Shown here: piece after piece, positions 8,362 to 16,711 of the stretch
How positions within the stretch are numbered: position 1 is the first letter of the stretch
Layout of the letters: every line of letters starts with the position of its first letter
The notes under the pieces: generated by a model
What the model was told of the DNA's origin: nothing
Database searches by the model: none
What the model saw: only the letters and a program-made list of their open reading frames with translations
Source of the DNA: Actinomadura hibisca NBRC 15177
GTDB lineage: Bacteria > Actinomycetota > Actinomycetes > Streptosporangiales > Streptosporangiaceae
Direction of reading: 5' to 3'
Assembly: GCF_001552635.1 (NCBI RefSeq)
Contig: NZ_BCRO01000031.1
Location: 124,001 to 188,000, forward strand
DNA length: 64,000 bases
Position numbers and translations under genes: made by a program

Positions 8362-9048
8362 GTGTTCCAGGCGGCGTTCCTGACGGCCGTCGAGCGCACC
8401 GGAGCCGCCGTCGCGACCGCCGTGGTGTTCGGGCTGGCGCCGGTGAGCAACGGGGCGTGCGAACGGATCGTTCTGCGCACCCGCCTGACGTGCCGCTGGA
8501 TGATCGGCACCGTTTGTGCCGTGACCGGATGCGCGTTGCTGACCGCGCCCCTGTCCACCGGCCGCCCCGATCCGCTCGGCATCGCTCTGGCGCTGCTGGC
8601 CGGAGCCTGCTTCGGCGTCTACACGATCGCCGCGCGCCTGCTCGTGCTGCGGCAGGTCGGCATGGCGGCGGTGGCGGTGGCGGTGACGTTGCTGGTGGGC
8701 GGCGCGCTGCTGCTGCCCTGGACGTTCACCGGCTTCGCGCAACTGGCCGCGCCCCGGCCCCTCGGCCTGGTCGCTTGGCTGGGACCGGTGACGACCTCGG
8801 CGGCGTACATGTTGTTCGTCGGCGGGCTGCGCCGCGTGAGCGCCGCGACCGCGGGGACGCCCAGCCTCGCCGAGCCGCTGGTGGCCGCCGTGCTGGTGCT
8901 GGACGAACGCATACCCGCGCCGGTGGTGGCCGGTTCGTTGCTGCTGCTCGGCGGGCTGGTCATCGTTTCCCTGCCGACGCGCGGTCCCGGCGCGGCGCGG
9001 CGGCGCATCACCCGCACCGCCGAGCCCGACCACACCGCCACTCGATGA
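8362..9048 (+). pseudogene. EamA/DMT-family transporter, N-terminally truncated
   Basis: The frame from 8362 gives 228 aa. It matches the family from VFQAAFLTAVERTGAAVATA onward: the first two or three membrane helices of the normal ~300-aa, ten-helix protein are missing. The second EamA repeat is complete (DPLGIALALLAGACFGVYTI through PAPVVAGSLLLLGGLVIVSL). Upstream the frame merges with the PfkB fragment at about 8356. There is no ribosome-binding site in front of a usable start, so this is probably a dead gene. Confidence 0.7.
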
Positions 9049-9122
9049 CCGCGCGGCGGGCGCTGTGCGGCCGTCGCCGGGCGGCAGCACCGCCCGGCCG
9101 TCGTGAACGGACCTTCGGGGGG

Positions 9123-9536
9123 TCAGTTCTCCCGGGTCCAGGCAGGCGTGATCCGCACCTCGCGGAGGCGCCAGCCCGCCGCCGTCCGCACCGCGGTGCA
9201 GTACTGCCGCAGACCGCCGGTGAAGTGGGGCGCCTGGCCGTCGCGGTAGTAGTACACCAGCGAGTTCCCCGAGGCGGCCGCCTGGTCGCCGTCGATGTCC
9301 ACCAGCAGGTCGGTGGTCGTGTGCTGGCTGTGCTGCCCCTCGACCTCGCCCTGCCGCATGAAGCCGACGACCTTGTCGATGCCGTGGAGTTCGCCTCCGC
9401 GCGGGGAGTGCACCGCCACGTCGTCGGCGAAGACGGTGTCGGCGTCCTCCCAGCGCTGCTCGTCGAGCAGGAGGGCGAAGCGGGCGAACAGGTCGGTGAT
9501 CTCGATGCGGTCGGCGAGGAACGTTTCTGCGGACAT
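9123..9536 (-). CDS. SnoaL/NTF2-like protein
   Basis: Encodes 137 aa, the standard length of a single NTF2-fold domain. It opens with an alpha-helical ITDLFARFALLLDEQRWEDA, then the VFADDVAVHSP strand, and ends in beta strands with GWRLREVRITPAW. Members are small cavity proteins, some cyclases, isomerases or dehydratases; residues alone do not identify a reaction. ATG 9536 has an AAAGGGA site. It is 47 bp downstream of a MarR-family gene on the same strand, so probably in one transcript controlled by it. Confidence 0.85.
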   Translation of the reverse strand: MSAETFLADRIEITDLFARFALLLDEQRWEDADTVFADDVAVHSPRGGELHGIDKVVGFMRQGEVEGQHSQHTTTDLLVDIDGDQAAASGNSLVYYYRDGQAPHFTGGLRQYCTAVRTAAGWRLREVRITPAWTREN

Positions 9537-9583
9537 GGCATTCCCTTTCGTTCTGGGGGCGGTGAGTTGCGAGGAAGGAGCGC

Positions 9584-10024
9584 TCAGGAGTTGGCCAGCA
9601 CCGTGTTGGCCCTGTCCAGGACGACGCTCAGGACGCGGCCCGCGGTGGCCAGGTCCTCGGCCGGCTGGTCGCCCCACAGTCCCTGGACGATCGGGCCGAG
9701 CGCGGTGCGGACCTGCGTCCAGCGCGCCTGCCCTTCGTCGGTGACCTGGACACGGCCGTCGCCGCCGTCGCGCAGGAGCCCTGCGGCGGTCAACTCGGTG
9801 ATGCGCTCGGCCACCGACGCCTGGCTGAACTGCGTGGCACCGCTGACCCGGCGGATGAGTTCGGCGCGGTCGACGGTCCCGCCACTGACGGCGGTCAGGG
9901 TGAGGGTCACCCACTGGGGCTCGGTGATGCCGGTCCCGGCGAGCTGCCGCTCCAGGATCGCGTTGAGCGCCTTCTCGGTCTGGCCGATGAGCGCGGTGCC
10001 GAAGGGCGGGGCCGTGGTCGTCAC
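9584..10024 (-). CDS. MarR-family transcriptional regulator (first of a divergent pair)
   Basis: Encodes 146 aa from GTG 10024, chosen because GGAG sits 6 bases upstream and because longer starts would overlap an operator-like palindrome. The winged-helix core is seen in ITEPQWVTLTLTAVSGGTVD, ELIRRVSGATQFSQASVAER and the wing LLRDGGDGRVQVTDEGQARW. It likely controls itself and the SnoaL-like gene downstream. It is head to head with a second MarR-type gene across 109 bp containing perfect palindromes. Confidence 0.82.
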   Translation of the reverse strand: MTTTAPPFGTALIGQTEKALNAILERQLAGTGITEPQWVTLTLTAVSGGTVDRAELIRRVSGATQFSQASVAERITELTAAGLLRDGGDGRVQVTDEGQARWTQVRTALGPIVQGLWGDQPAEDLATAGRVLSVVLDRANTVLANS

Positions 10025-10048
10025 GATGGTCTCCAACTCCGTTCGCTT

Positions 10049-10078
10049 CACTAACGTTAGATTCATTAACGTTAGTGC
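10049..10078. promoter_or_regulatory. twin CTAACGTTAG-type operator
   Basis: Two palindromic boxes follow each other: CTAACGTTAG at 10051-10060 and TTAACGTTAG at 10067-10076, and the whole block CACTAACG...CGTTAGTG is itself an inverted repeat. It lies just upstream of the GTG start of the leftward MarR gene, as expected for an autoregulatory site. Binding is inference. Confidence 0.6.
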
Positions 10079-10095
10079 CATGAACGAAGTTACAT

Positions 10096-10112
10096 CGTTA
10101 GTCCGACTAACG
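10096..10112. promoter_or_regulatory. perfect 7-bp inverted repeat operator
   Basis: CGTTAGT-CCG-ACTAACG is a perfect palindrome with a 3-base centre, 21 bases upstream of the rightward MarR gene. It shares the CGTTAG core with the boxes at 10051-10076, so one protein may bind all three sites. Confidence 0.6.
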
Positions 10113-10133
10113 CAACGGGATAGGATCGGCGCC

Positions 10134-10631
10134 ATGACCAGCAGAGCCGAAGCCGCGGACATGCCCGACGACGGCGAGACCAGGACGCCGGACAGGCTGC
10201 GCCGACGGGCCAGCCGCCTGCTGTCACAGGTGTCCGCGAAGTCGGACCGGCTGATGGGCGAGGGGCTGGCCCGGGTCGACGCCCGCAGGTGGCACTACGC
10301 CGTGCTCGCCTCGCTGGAGGAGTACGGTCCGGGCAGCCAGGCGACGCTGAGCCGGCGCACCGGCATCTACCGCAGCGACATGGTCGGCGTCCTCAACGAA
10401 CTGGCCGAGCGCGGCCTCGTCGAGCGGGGACCGGACCCCGACGACCGCCGCCGCAACGTCATCACGATCACCGCCCAGGGCGGCCGGCACCTGCGCCGTC
10501 TCGACAAGGTCCTGGACGATCTCCACGACGAGCTGCTCGCGCCGCTGCTCCCCGCCGAACGCGACCAGTTCGTGCACCTGCTCACCCGCCTGCTGGACCA
10601 CCACACGCAGCAGGCGCCCCCGGCCTCCTGA
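10134..10631 (+). CDS. MarR-family transcriptional regulator (second of a divergent pair)
   Basis: Encodes 165 aa from ATG 10134 with a TAGGA site. The domain is canonical MarR: RRWHYAVLASLEEYGPGSQA, LSRRTGIYRSDMVGVLNELA (recognition helix), and the wing GPDPDDRRRNVITITAQG with the conserved DxRxR motif. It ends in a dimerisation helix. Divergent from another MarR gene; the shared palindromes between them suggest cross-regulation (inference). Nothing is co-transcribed downstream within 600 bp. Confidence 0.88.
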   Translation: MTSRAEAADMPDDGETRTPDRLRRRASRLLSQVSAKSDRLMGEGLARVDARRWHYAVLASLEEYGPGSQATLSRRTGIYRSDMVGVLNELAERGLVERGPDPDDRRRNVITITAQGGRHLRRLDKVLDDLHDELLAPLLPAERDQFVHLLTRLLDHHTQQAPPAS

Positions 10632-11144
10632 CCTGGCAGTACGCGATAGGCGGCGGCACGGACGCGGGCTTTCGGTCGGCAAGGGGACATCAACCCAAAG
10701 GAGACGAACGCGCGATAGGCGCCGCCCAGGAAACGTAGATCATTGGCGGGGTGCGCCGGGCTGGTCGCATAGTTCCTTGAAGGTGTACTGCGCCCGTCCG
10801 CGCTGGATTTTGAAGATCTTTTCGGCGGTGAACGGGGGCGCGACTGCATCCCTGGGGCGGGTTGTGAGGCCCTGTGGGGTGGGGGTTGTGGGGGTTCTTG
10901 ACTTAGGTGTGGCGCGGGAGATGCTGGTCTTGACCTGGGGTTGAGGTGGGGGCGGGGGAAATATACCCAGGGTTGACCTGGTTGAGACGGGTGTGACCGA
11001 CGGGGGAAGACCCCTGGTCACGGCGCCGCTCGACCCGCCCGGCCAGCCCGGCCCCGCCAGGACCCACCAGCACCTGCTCGGTCCTGCAGTGAAGGCGCCC
11101 CACTCTGTTCACCGCACACCCTCCCGCTTGACCCGAGGGCATCC
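10632..11144. other. long intergenic region upstream of the riboswitch
   Basis: No supported gene. The stretch contains G-rich direct-repeat-like runs (ggggtgggggttgtgggggtt near 10875) and several TTGACY boxes near 10897, 10930 and 10974. These may be -35 elements for the riboswitch-controlled hydrolase, but no good -10 at standard spacing could be fixed. Confidence 0.4.
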
Positions 11145-11292
11145 GTGCACCGCCGAACCCGCACCCTCTGCGTGCGGGACCGGGGACCCACCGTTACCCG
11201 GGGTGAATCCACCCTCCCGACCGCTTCACGCGGCTCGCGGGGGGTGGTAGGGCCACTTCCACGCCCGAACCCGACAGCTAACCCGGTAGGCG
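11145..11292 (+). ncRNA. ydaO-yuaA (c-di-AMP) riboswitch
   Basis: The leader contains the conserved blocks of the actinobacterial c-di-AMP riboswitch in order: GCCGAACCCGC near 11152, ACCGGGGACCCA at 11179-11190, GGGGTGAATCC at 11200-11210, and the terminal CCGACAGCTAACCCGGTAGG at 11271-11290. It ends 28 bases before the ATG of a CHAP cell-wall hydrolase. In Streptomyces and relatives this element sits upstream of resuscitation-factor and NlpC/CHAP genes, and high c-di-AMP turns them off. Boundaries are approximate. Confidence 0.92.
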
Positions 11293-11320
11293 CACTGGAA
11301 GATCAGGAGCACCCCACCGC

Positions 11321-12013
11321 ATGACCACCCACACCACCCCTGCCACCACCCCCACCACTGCTGCTGCCGCTGAGCGCACCGGCATCAAGCACACCGCCAA
11401 GCGTGCTGCGGCCGCGTCCCTGCTGTCGGCCACCGCCCTGGCCGGACTCACCAGCCTGACCGGGCTCACCGGTACCGCGCACGCTGAGACCCGGCCCGCC
11501 GCCCAACCCGCCACCAACACCAACACCGCCGGTAGCGCTGCGGGGAGTGCGGCTGCGGCCAGTGCGCAGAAGGTCGTCGACACCGCCCTGTCCCGGGTCG
11601 GTGAGGGCCAGGCCGCCGACGGCACCTCCGCCTTCGGCAAGTGGTACCAGACCACCACCCGCCAGACCGGCTACGCCACCGCCCCCTGGTGCGACATGTT
11701 CCTCAGCTGGGCCGCCACCCAAAACCACCAGGACCACAACACCGGCCGCTTCGCCTACACCCCCTGGCACGCCACCTGGTTCAAAAACCACCACCGCTTC
11801 GACCGCACCCCCCGCGTCGGCGACTTCGTCTTCTTCGACTGGAACGGCGGCCACACCATCGCCGGCATCGACCACGTCGGCATGGTCACCAAAACCACCC
11901 CCCACGGCACCATCCACACCGTCGAAGGCAACATCGGCGACAAAGTCATCACCCGCAAACACCACAACCTCAAAAACATCGTCGGCTTCGGCCACCCCAA
12001 CTACGGCGCCTAA
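11321..12013 (+). CDS. secreted CHAP-domain peptidoglycan hydrolase
   Basis: Encodes 230 aa. A long basic n-region and hydrophobic segment (SLLSATALAGLTSLTGLTG) ending at TAHA give a signal peptide to about residue 49. The mature part is a CHAP amidase/endopeptidase domain: catalytic Cys in APWCDMFLSW, His in AGIDHVGMV and the polar residue in VEGNIGD. It should cleave peptidoglycan outside the cell, during growth or resuscitation. AGGAG lies 11 bases before the ATG, directly after a c-di-AMP riboswitch, which likely controls its expression. The C-terminal codons are almost exclusively C-ending. Confidence 0.92.
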   Translation: MTTHTTPATTPTTAAAAERTGIKHTAKRAAAASLLSATALAGLTSLTGLTGTAHAETRPAAQPATNTNTAGSAAGSAAAASAQKVVDTALSRVGEGQAADGTSAFGKWYQTTTRQTGYATAPWCDMFLSWAATQNHQDHNTGRFAYTPWHATWFKNHHRFDRTPRVGDFVFFDWNGGHTIAGIDHVGMVTKTTPHGTIHTVEGNIGDKVITRKHHNLKNIVGFGHPNYGA

Positions 12014-12057
12014 ACACCACCCCCAACCCAGCCCCCCACCCCCAACCCAGCACTGAC

Positions 12058-12099
12058 CCCCACCGGCCGCCACGCTCCCCAGCGTGGCGGCCGGTGGGG
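12058..12099. terminator. strong hairpin terminator
   Basis: A perfect 19-bp stem (12058-12076 with 12081-12099) with a CCCC loop, located 44 bases after the CHAP gene and before the convergent hemerythrin gene. It lacks a long T run, as is usual in high-GC actinobacteria, and can serve both directions. Confidence 0.85.
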
Positions 12100-12118
12100 T
12101 TGGGACGCTCAAAGCGCG

Positions 12119-12754
12119 CTACACGGTGGCGTTCCAGCGGTCCAAGGCGGCGTATGCGGGCTGCCACTGTGCGCTGTAGGCGGCGCGGGCGGGTTCGGGC
12201 AGCGGCGCGAGCATGGTCGTCACGGTCTGCTCGGTGGCGCCCTCCAGCAACCACGGGACGAGCCTGGGGGCGTCGGGGCCGATGCGCTGCCCGTGGACCT
12301 GGCCGAAGTACGCCCACTGCTGCGGGGTGGCGACCGCCTGGATCAGCGGCAGCGCCTGGTCCTCCTCATGCTTGAGATGGCCGGCCAGGCCGGTCACCAG
12401 CGCGTCGGTCAGGTCCCCGAGACGGTCGAGCGGAGCGCCGGGGTCGGACAACGCCGCGTCGATGGCCTCGATCACCTCCTCGACGGCGGCGTGCTCGGCC
12501 TCCATCGCCTCCAGCATGGCCAGATCGTCCGGCCGGCCGGCGAGCGTGACCCGCAGCGCGGGCCACAGCGCGTCGTCCTCGGCCGTGTGGTGGACGCGCA
12601 GGGACGTGGTGAACAACTCCCAGCCCACGGCGGTGCGCAGGACGGCCCGAGGGTCGTCGTCGAGGCGGGCGGTGACCTTGGCCAGGTGCTCCAGTTCCCG
12701 CCGCAGCGCGTCGTGCATGGCGTACATCGGCGTCATGTCGAGCGTGTCGCTCAC
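12119..12754 (-). CDS. hemerythrin-like HHE-domain protein
   Basis: Encodes 211 aa. It is a four-helix bundle with the histidine and glutamate iron ligands of HHE cation-binding proteins: MHDALRRELEHL (H15 area), LRVHHTAEDDALWP, EAEHAAVEEVI, and GHLKHEEDQALPL. Such proteins bind O2, NO or iron and often act in redox stress. GTG 12754 has AAAGGAG 6 bases upstream. It follows the AhpD-like gene by 26 bp on the same strand, so the two form an operon divergent from a LysR regulator. Confidence 0.88.
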   Translation of the reverse strand: MSDTLDMTPMYAMHDALRRELEHLAKVTARLDDDPRAVLRTAVGWELFTTSLRVHHTAEDDALWPALRVTLAGRPDDLAMLEAMEAEHAAVEEVIEAIDAALSDPGAPLDRLGDLTDALVTGLAGHLKHEEDQALPLIQAVATPQQWAYFGQVHGQRIGPDAPRLVPWLLEGATEQTVTTMLAPLPEPARAAYSAQWQPAYAALDRWNATV

Positions 12755-12780
12755 AACATGCTCCTTTCCAGGGGGCCGGG

Positions 12781-13245
12781 TCAGGCCCAGTTGGTCCCGG
12801 CGGGTTCCTTGATGGCGGCGTTGAGCCGGTTGAACATGTTGGTGACGCCGATCAGCATGAGCAGGCCGGCGATCTGCTTCTCGTCGAAGTGGTCGGCGAC
12901 CTGGTCCCACAGCCGGTCGTCCACCGCCTCACCGGACAGGTCGGCCAGCCGGGTGACCGCCTCGGCCAGCGCCAGTGCGGCCCGCTCGGCGTCGTCGAAG
13001 AACGGCGCCTCGCGCCACGCGGCGACCGCCGCGATCCGCTCGCCGCTCTGGTCGGCCTTGACCAGGTTGGCGTGGTGGGCGTACACGCACGCCGAGCAGC
13101 CGTTGATCTGGCTGATGCGCAGCCCCACGATCTCCTGCAACTCGGGCGAGACGCCGCCGGCGTTGACGGCCTTGAAGATCCCCCCGATGCCCTTCATCGC
13201 GTCGGGCAGGACGAAGGCGGGATTGGTCATGCGCGCTTGCATCAT
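12781..13245 (-). CDS. carboxymuconolactone decarboxylase / AhpD-like protein
   Basis: Encodes 154 aa. The AhpD signature NGCSACVYAHHANLVK carries the CxxC pair and the following His used for thiol-peroxidase chemistry. The rest (LRISQIN, WREAPFFDDAERAALALAEA) matches the alkylhydroperoxidase-like core family. ATG 13245 follows a GAGAGGAA site; the next codon is also ATG. It is first in a two-gene operon with the hemerythrin-like gene and lies head to head with a LysR regulator, suggesting an inducible peroxide or electrophile response. Confidence 0.9.
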   Translation of the reverse strand: MMQARMTNPAFVLPDAMKGIGGIFKAVNAGGVSPELQEIVGLRISQINGCSACVYAHHANLVKADQSGERIAAVAAWREAPFFDDAERAALALAEAVTRLADLSGEAVDDRLWDQVADHFDEKQIAGLLMLIGVTNMFNRLNAAIKEPAGTNWA

Positions 13246-13415
13246 CGTTTCCTCTCGCAGTGCGGGCTGCCACACCGGATCGCTCGAACCCGTCACCGCT
13301 GCGACGGGCACCGGTGTGACCAGCACCAACCCTCGTCCCGGCCCGTGTCTAGATCAACGTAAACTTCGTGCACGCGGTGATAACGCACGGCTTATGACCG
13401 CAGATGGGAGCGCCG

Positions 13416-14315
13416 GTGGAGCTGCGGGACATCGAGATCTTCCTGGCGCTGGCCGAGGAGTTGCACTTCGGCCGGACCGCCGCCCGGCTGCACGTCTCGC
13501 CGGCGCGGATCAGCCAGGCGATCAGCCAGCAGGAACGCCGCCTCGGCGGCCTGCTGTTCGACCGCTCCAACCGCCGGCAGATCCGTCTCACCCCGCTCGG
13601 CCGCCAGCTCTGCGACGACCTCGGCCCGGTGTACGCGGGACTGCGCGACAGTCTGGAGCGCGCCCGCCAGGCCGCCCAGGGCATCACCGCCACCCTGCGT
13701 GTCGGCATGTTGCCGTTCAACATCGCCGAACTGCATCCCTACTGGAAGACCTTCCGCGCACGGCACCCGCAGTGGCACCTGCAGATCCGCCGTGCTCCCT
13801 TCATCGACCCGTTCGCCGGGCTTCGCAAGGGCGAGCTCGATGTTCTGGTCGTATGGCTTCCCGTCGAAGAACCCGACCTCACCACGGGGCCGGTCCTGTT
13901 CACCGACTCGCGCCTGCTCGCGGTGTCCGTGGAGGACGAGTTGGCCGGACGGACCTCGGTGTCACTGGAAGCGCTCGCCCACCGCCCCCACGCCAAGGCC
14001 CCGCAAATGCCGGACTACTGGGAGGACCGGTACCTGCCGTTCTGGACCCCGCAAGGCCACGCCATCGAACGCAGCCAGCCCATCAGCAACGTCGACGACC
14101 TCATCAACCTGGTGGGCACCGGGGAGATCGTCCACACCTTTCCCGCTCACGTCACCAAATACTGGGCGATGCCGCACATCCGATGGCTGCCCATCCGCGA
14201 CATGGCTCCCCTGCCCTACGCCCTGGTGTGGCGCACGGAGAACGAGAACGATCCCATCCGAGCACTCGCCCGCATCGTGAAGGACCTCGGACCGATGCAC
14301 CCGCACGGCACCTGA
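13416..14315 (+). CDS. LysR-family transcriptional regulator
   Basis: Encodes 299 aa from GTG 13416 (GGGAG 5 bases upstream; an ATG four codons earlier at 13404 is the alternative). The N-terminal helix-turn-helix is typical: LRDIEIFLALAEELHFGRTA, ARISQAISQQERRLGG. The rest is a periplasmic-binding-protein-like effector domain. Divergent from the AhpD-hemerythrin operon, it is the likely regulator. A CGTGC-N13-GCACG dyad at 13367-13389 is a candidate binding site. Confidence 0.88.
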   Translation: MELRDIEIFLALAEELHFGRTAARLHVSPARISQAISQQERRLGGLLFDRSNRRQIRLTPLGRQLCDDLGPVYAGLRDSLERARQAAQGITATLRVGMLPFNIAELHPYWKTFRARHPQWHLQIRRAPFIDPFAGLRKGELDVLVVWLPVEEPDLTTGPVLFTDSRLLAVSVEDELAGRTSVSLEALAHRPHAKAPQMPDYWEDRYLPFWTPQGHAIERSQPISNVDDLINLVGTGEIVHTFPAHVTKYWAMPHIRWLPIRDMAPLPYALVWRTENENDPIRALARIVKDLGPMHPHGT

Positions 14316-14834
14316 GCGGCGAGACGCCAGGAGCACGATCCAGTACCACCGCGATGGTTCCGACTCAGCGGATGGACCAGGAGTTGCGGCGGTGATGGTC
14401 GTGTGGTCCACGGTCGTGGTCGGTGCGCTCGATGACGTTTGTGCCCCCTGCGATTTTTGGCCATTTGAAATCGGGTCTGAGGAGGTTGTGACGTCCGGGA
14501 TCCTGGAGGTGGCGGAGGGTTTCCTCAAAGCGCCCGCCAAGCCCGCGCGGCAGATCCGCTTTCCCCGGATTCCCGCACTCCGCATGGAGTGTTGCCGCGC
14601 GGGCCCGCCTGAGGCTGGTCCTTGCGTTCGCGTCGATCGCAGTATCTCTGGGCCCGCCCGATCGCGCCCGGTCCGTGGAGGAGCCGGAAGTTACCCCCAG
14701 GCTCCTTTTCGGCCAGCGCCGCCGCCGGGCCGTGGCCGCGTCGGCATCCCGCCCGAGCGACCACGGCCCGATGGGCCGCCGTGTACATCGGAGCGACGCG
14801 CGGGGCCGGCCGTCTCTGATCGAGACGGAGTCGG
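14316..14834. other. intergenic stretch without supported gene
   Basis: Open frames exist on both strands but none has convincing codon use, a ribosome-binding site or a recognisable domain. A minus-strand frame ending at 14365 reads plausibly for ~60 codons (RPDFKWPKIAGGTNV) without matching a family I know; it could be a decayed gene. Confidence 0.35.
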
Positions 14835-15479
14835 TCAGACGGGAGTGGGGCGGGAGCGGTCCAGGCCGAGGCGGATGGCCAGGCCGGTCAGGATCGAGGC
14901 CATCAGGTAGCGCTGGACGCGCTGCCAGAGGGGGCGGCGGGCGAGGAACGCGGCGATGCCGCCGGCGCCCAGGACGATCAGCCCGTTCACCGTGAGGGCG
15001 ATGGCGATCTGGACGAGGCCGAGCAGCAGGCTCTGCAGCGCGACGTGGCCCCGGTCGGGGTCGACGAACTGCGGCAGGAGCGAGACGTACAGGACGGCGA
15101 TCTTCGGGTTCAGCAGGTTGGTGACCAGGCCCATGGTGAACAGGCGGCGCGGCGAGTCAGCCGGTAGTTCCTTCGGCGCGAAGGGGGTCGTGCCGCCCGG
15201 ACGGATCGCCTGCCAGGCCAGCCACAGCAGGTAGAGGGCGCCGCCCACCTTGAGCGCCGTGTAGAGGGGCGGGACGAGCGTGAAGACGGCGGCGATCCCG
15301 GCGGTGGCGGCGGCGAGATAGCACAGGAAGCCGACGGCGACGCCGCCGAGCGAGATCAGGCCGGCGCGGCGGCCCTGCGTCACCGACCGCGACACCAGGT
15401 AGATCATGTTGGGGCCGGGGGTGAGAACGAGGCCGAGTTCGACGATGGCGATGCCTGCTATGGCGGCAAGCGAGACCAA
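14835..15479 (-). CDS. LysE-family amino-acid/metabolite exporter
   Basis: Encodes 214 aa with six predicted membrane helices. The LysE/RhtB family signature is at the N-terminus: VELGLVLTPGPNMIYLVSRS, followed by GRRAGLISLGGVAVGFL. Loop residues NPKIAVLYVSLLPQFV are also typical. These transporters export amino acids or homoserine lactone-like compounds; the substrate here is unknown. The start is a TTG at 15479, supported by an excellent AAGGAGGA site 3-5 bases upstream and by the position of the first helix. Confidence 0.9.
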   Translation of the reverse strand: MVSLAAIAGIAIVELGLVLTPGPNMIYLVSRSVTQGRRAGLISLGGVAVGFLCYLAAATAGIAAVFTLVPPLYTALKVGGALYLLWLAWQAIRPGGTTPFAPKELPADSPRRLFTMGLVTNLLNPKIAVLYVSLLPQFVDPDRGHVALQSLLLGLVQIAIALTVNGLIVLGAGGIAAFLARRPLWQRVQRYLMASILTGLAIRLGLDRSRPTPV

Positions 15480-15722
15480 TTGTCCTCCTTGGGGTGATCG
15501 CTCGATCGTAGGGCGCGACAGAGCGGGCCTCGCTCCCGGGGCGTCCGGACGACCGGTCCCGAAGACGTGCAGCGCCTCGTCTGCTCAACTCTTCGGCAGA
15601 CGCAAGGTCCAAGTCCAAGCCGCACGCTGAGCCACCCGCCGGACAAGGAACCGGGTGGAGCAGGTCATGGCCACCGATAAACACCTCGACATCGGCCGCG
15701 GTGATCGGGGACGCTTCGCACG

Positions 15723-16229
15723 ATGACCAGAATCGACGACACGCCTCCCGCATGGGACGAGCGCAGCCAGCTCACCACGTTCCTCGACTACGCGCGCGAC
15801 ACCGCCCGCGCCAAGTGCGACGGCGTCTCCGCGGAGAACGCGCGCAAGGCCCTCCTGCCGGGCTCACCTCTGATGACCATGAGCGGAGTGATCAACCACC
15901 TGCGCTGGGTCGAGTACTACTGGTTCCAGGTGGTCTTCCTCGGCGAGGAGGACCGGGGCCCCTGGACCGAGGACGACCCCGACCGCGAGATGCGCATCGC
16001 CGTCGACTTCCCGCTCGCGCAGTTGCTCGACGAGTACGCCGAACAGAGCGCCCGCTACCGCGACCTGGTCGCCGGGCAGGACCTGGAGAAGCGGGCTCAG
16101 CGCGCCGTCCGCAACGGCCTCCACGTCGACCTGCGCTGGATCCTCCTCCACCTCACCGAGGAGACGGCCCGCCACAACGGCCACCTGGACATCCTGCGCG
16201 AGATGCTCGACGGCACGACCGGCGGCTAG
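15723..16229 (+). CDS. DinB-superfamily protein (DUF664-like)
   Basis: Encodes 168 aa. The four-helix DinB/YfiT-like fold is indicated by metal-ligand histidines in SGVINHLRWVEYYWF and LHLTEETARHNGHLDILREM. Related actinobacterial enzymes are mycothiol-dependent transferases or detoxifying proteins. The final HNGHLDI motif and the AENARKALLPGSPLMTMSGV segment match the DUF664 subgroup. The actual reaction cannot be read. It precedes, and converges with, a copper-protein gene. Confidence 0.88.
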   Translation: MTRIDDTPPAWDERSQLTTFLDYARDTARAKCDGVSAENARKALLPGSPLMTMSGVINHLRWVEYYWFQVVFLGEEDRGPWTEDDPDREMRIAVDFPLAQLLDEYAEQSARYRDLVAGQDLEKRAQRAVRNGLHVDLRWILLHLTEETARHNGHLDILREMLDGTTGG

Positions 16230-16254
16230 CTCCGACGAAAACCGGATCGAGGCG

Positions 16255-16656
16255 TTAGCCGATCTTGTCCAGCAGTTTCTGGCAGGCCGCCGCGCAACGA
16301 CGGCAGGTCTCCGCGCACACCCGGCAGTGCGCGTGCATCTCGGCGTGCTGCTCGCATTCCTCCGCGCACGAACCGCACGCCTGGACGCATGACAGGACCT
16401 GAGCGCGGGTGATGTCCGCGTCGTAACCGGTGTGCCGGGAGAGCACGCGGGCGGTGGTGGCGCAGATGTCGGCGCAGTCCAGGTCGGTGCGGATGCACTT
16501 GCGCAGCCGGTCGACCTGCTCCTCGCTCAGGCAGGCGTCCGCACAGGCCGTGCAGGTCTGGGCGCACTCGATGAGCTGCTGGATCGTGTCGGCGAGCAGT
16601 TCCCGGTCCAGCTTGATCTCGGCGGGGTAGGCGTCGAGCATTTCGCGGACGGGCAT
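16255..16656 (-). CDS. four-helix-bundle copper-binding protein (Csp/DUF326-like)
   Basis: Encodes 133 aa with 16 cysteines spaced as CxxxC pairs along helices (ECAQTCTACADAC, DCADIC, SCVQACGSCAEEC, HCRVCAETCRRCAAAC). This is the pattern of the Csp copper-storage proteins and DUF326, which bind many Cu(I) ions inside a helical bundle. No signal peptide is seen, so it is of the cytosolic Csp3 kind. ATG 16656 is preceded by GGAGGT. It likely buffers copper. Confidence 0.9.
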   Translation of the reverse strand: MPVREMLDAYPAEIKLDRELLADTIQQLIECAQTCTACADACLSEEQVDRLRKCIRTDLDCADICATTARVLSRHTGYDADITRAQVLSCVQACGSCAEECEQHAEMHAHCRVCAETCRRCAAACQKLLDKIG

Positions 16657-16711
16657 CGGTACCTCCGGTTGCCTCGGGGCGACGGGCGCGGGCCTGGGCG
16701 TCGCGCCCTGT

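Noticed and set aside
9123..9914. Longer version of the SnoaL-like protein (263 aa)
   Set aside because: The extra N-terminus runs through the MarR gene region in another frame and is Arg/Pro-rich; the ATG at 9536 has a ribosome-binding site and gives a standard-length domain.
10870..10985. G-rich repeats upstream of the riboswitch as a repeat array or CRISPR-like element
   Set aside because: Units are irregular and without constant repeats or spacers; they look like simple sequence bias.
14365..14788. Possible transposase or other remnant on the minus strand
   Set aside because: Some peptide stretches look plausible, but no motif of any family could be recognised.
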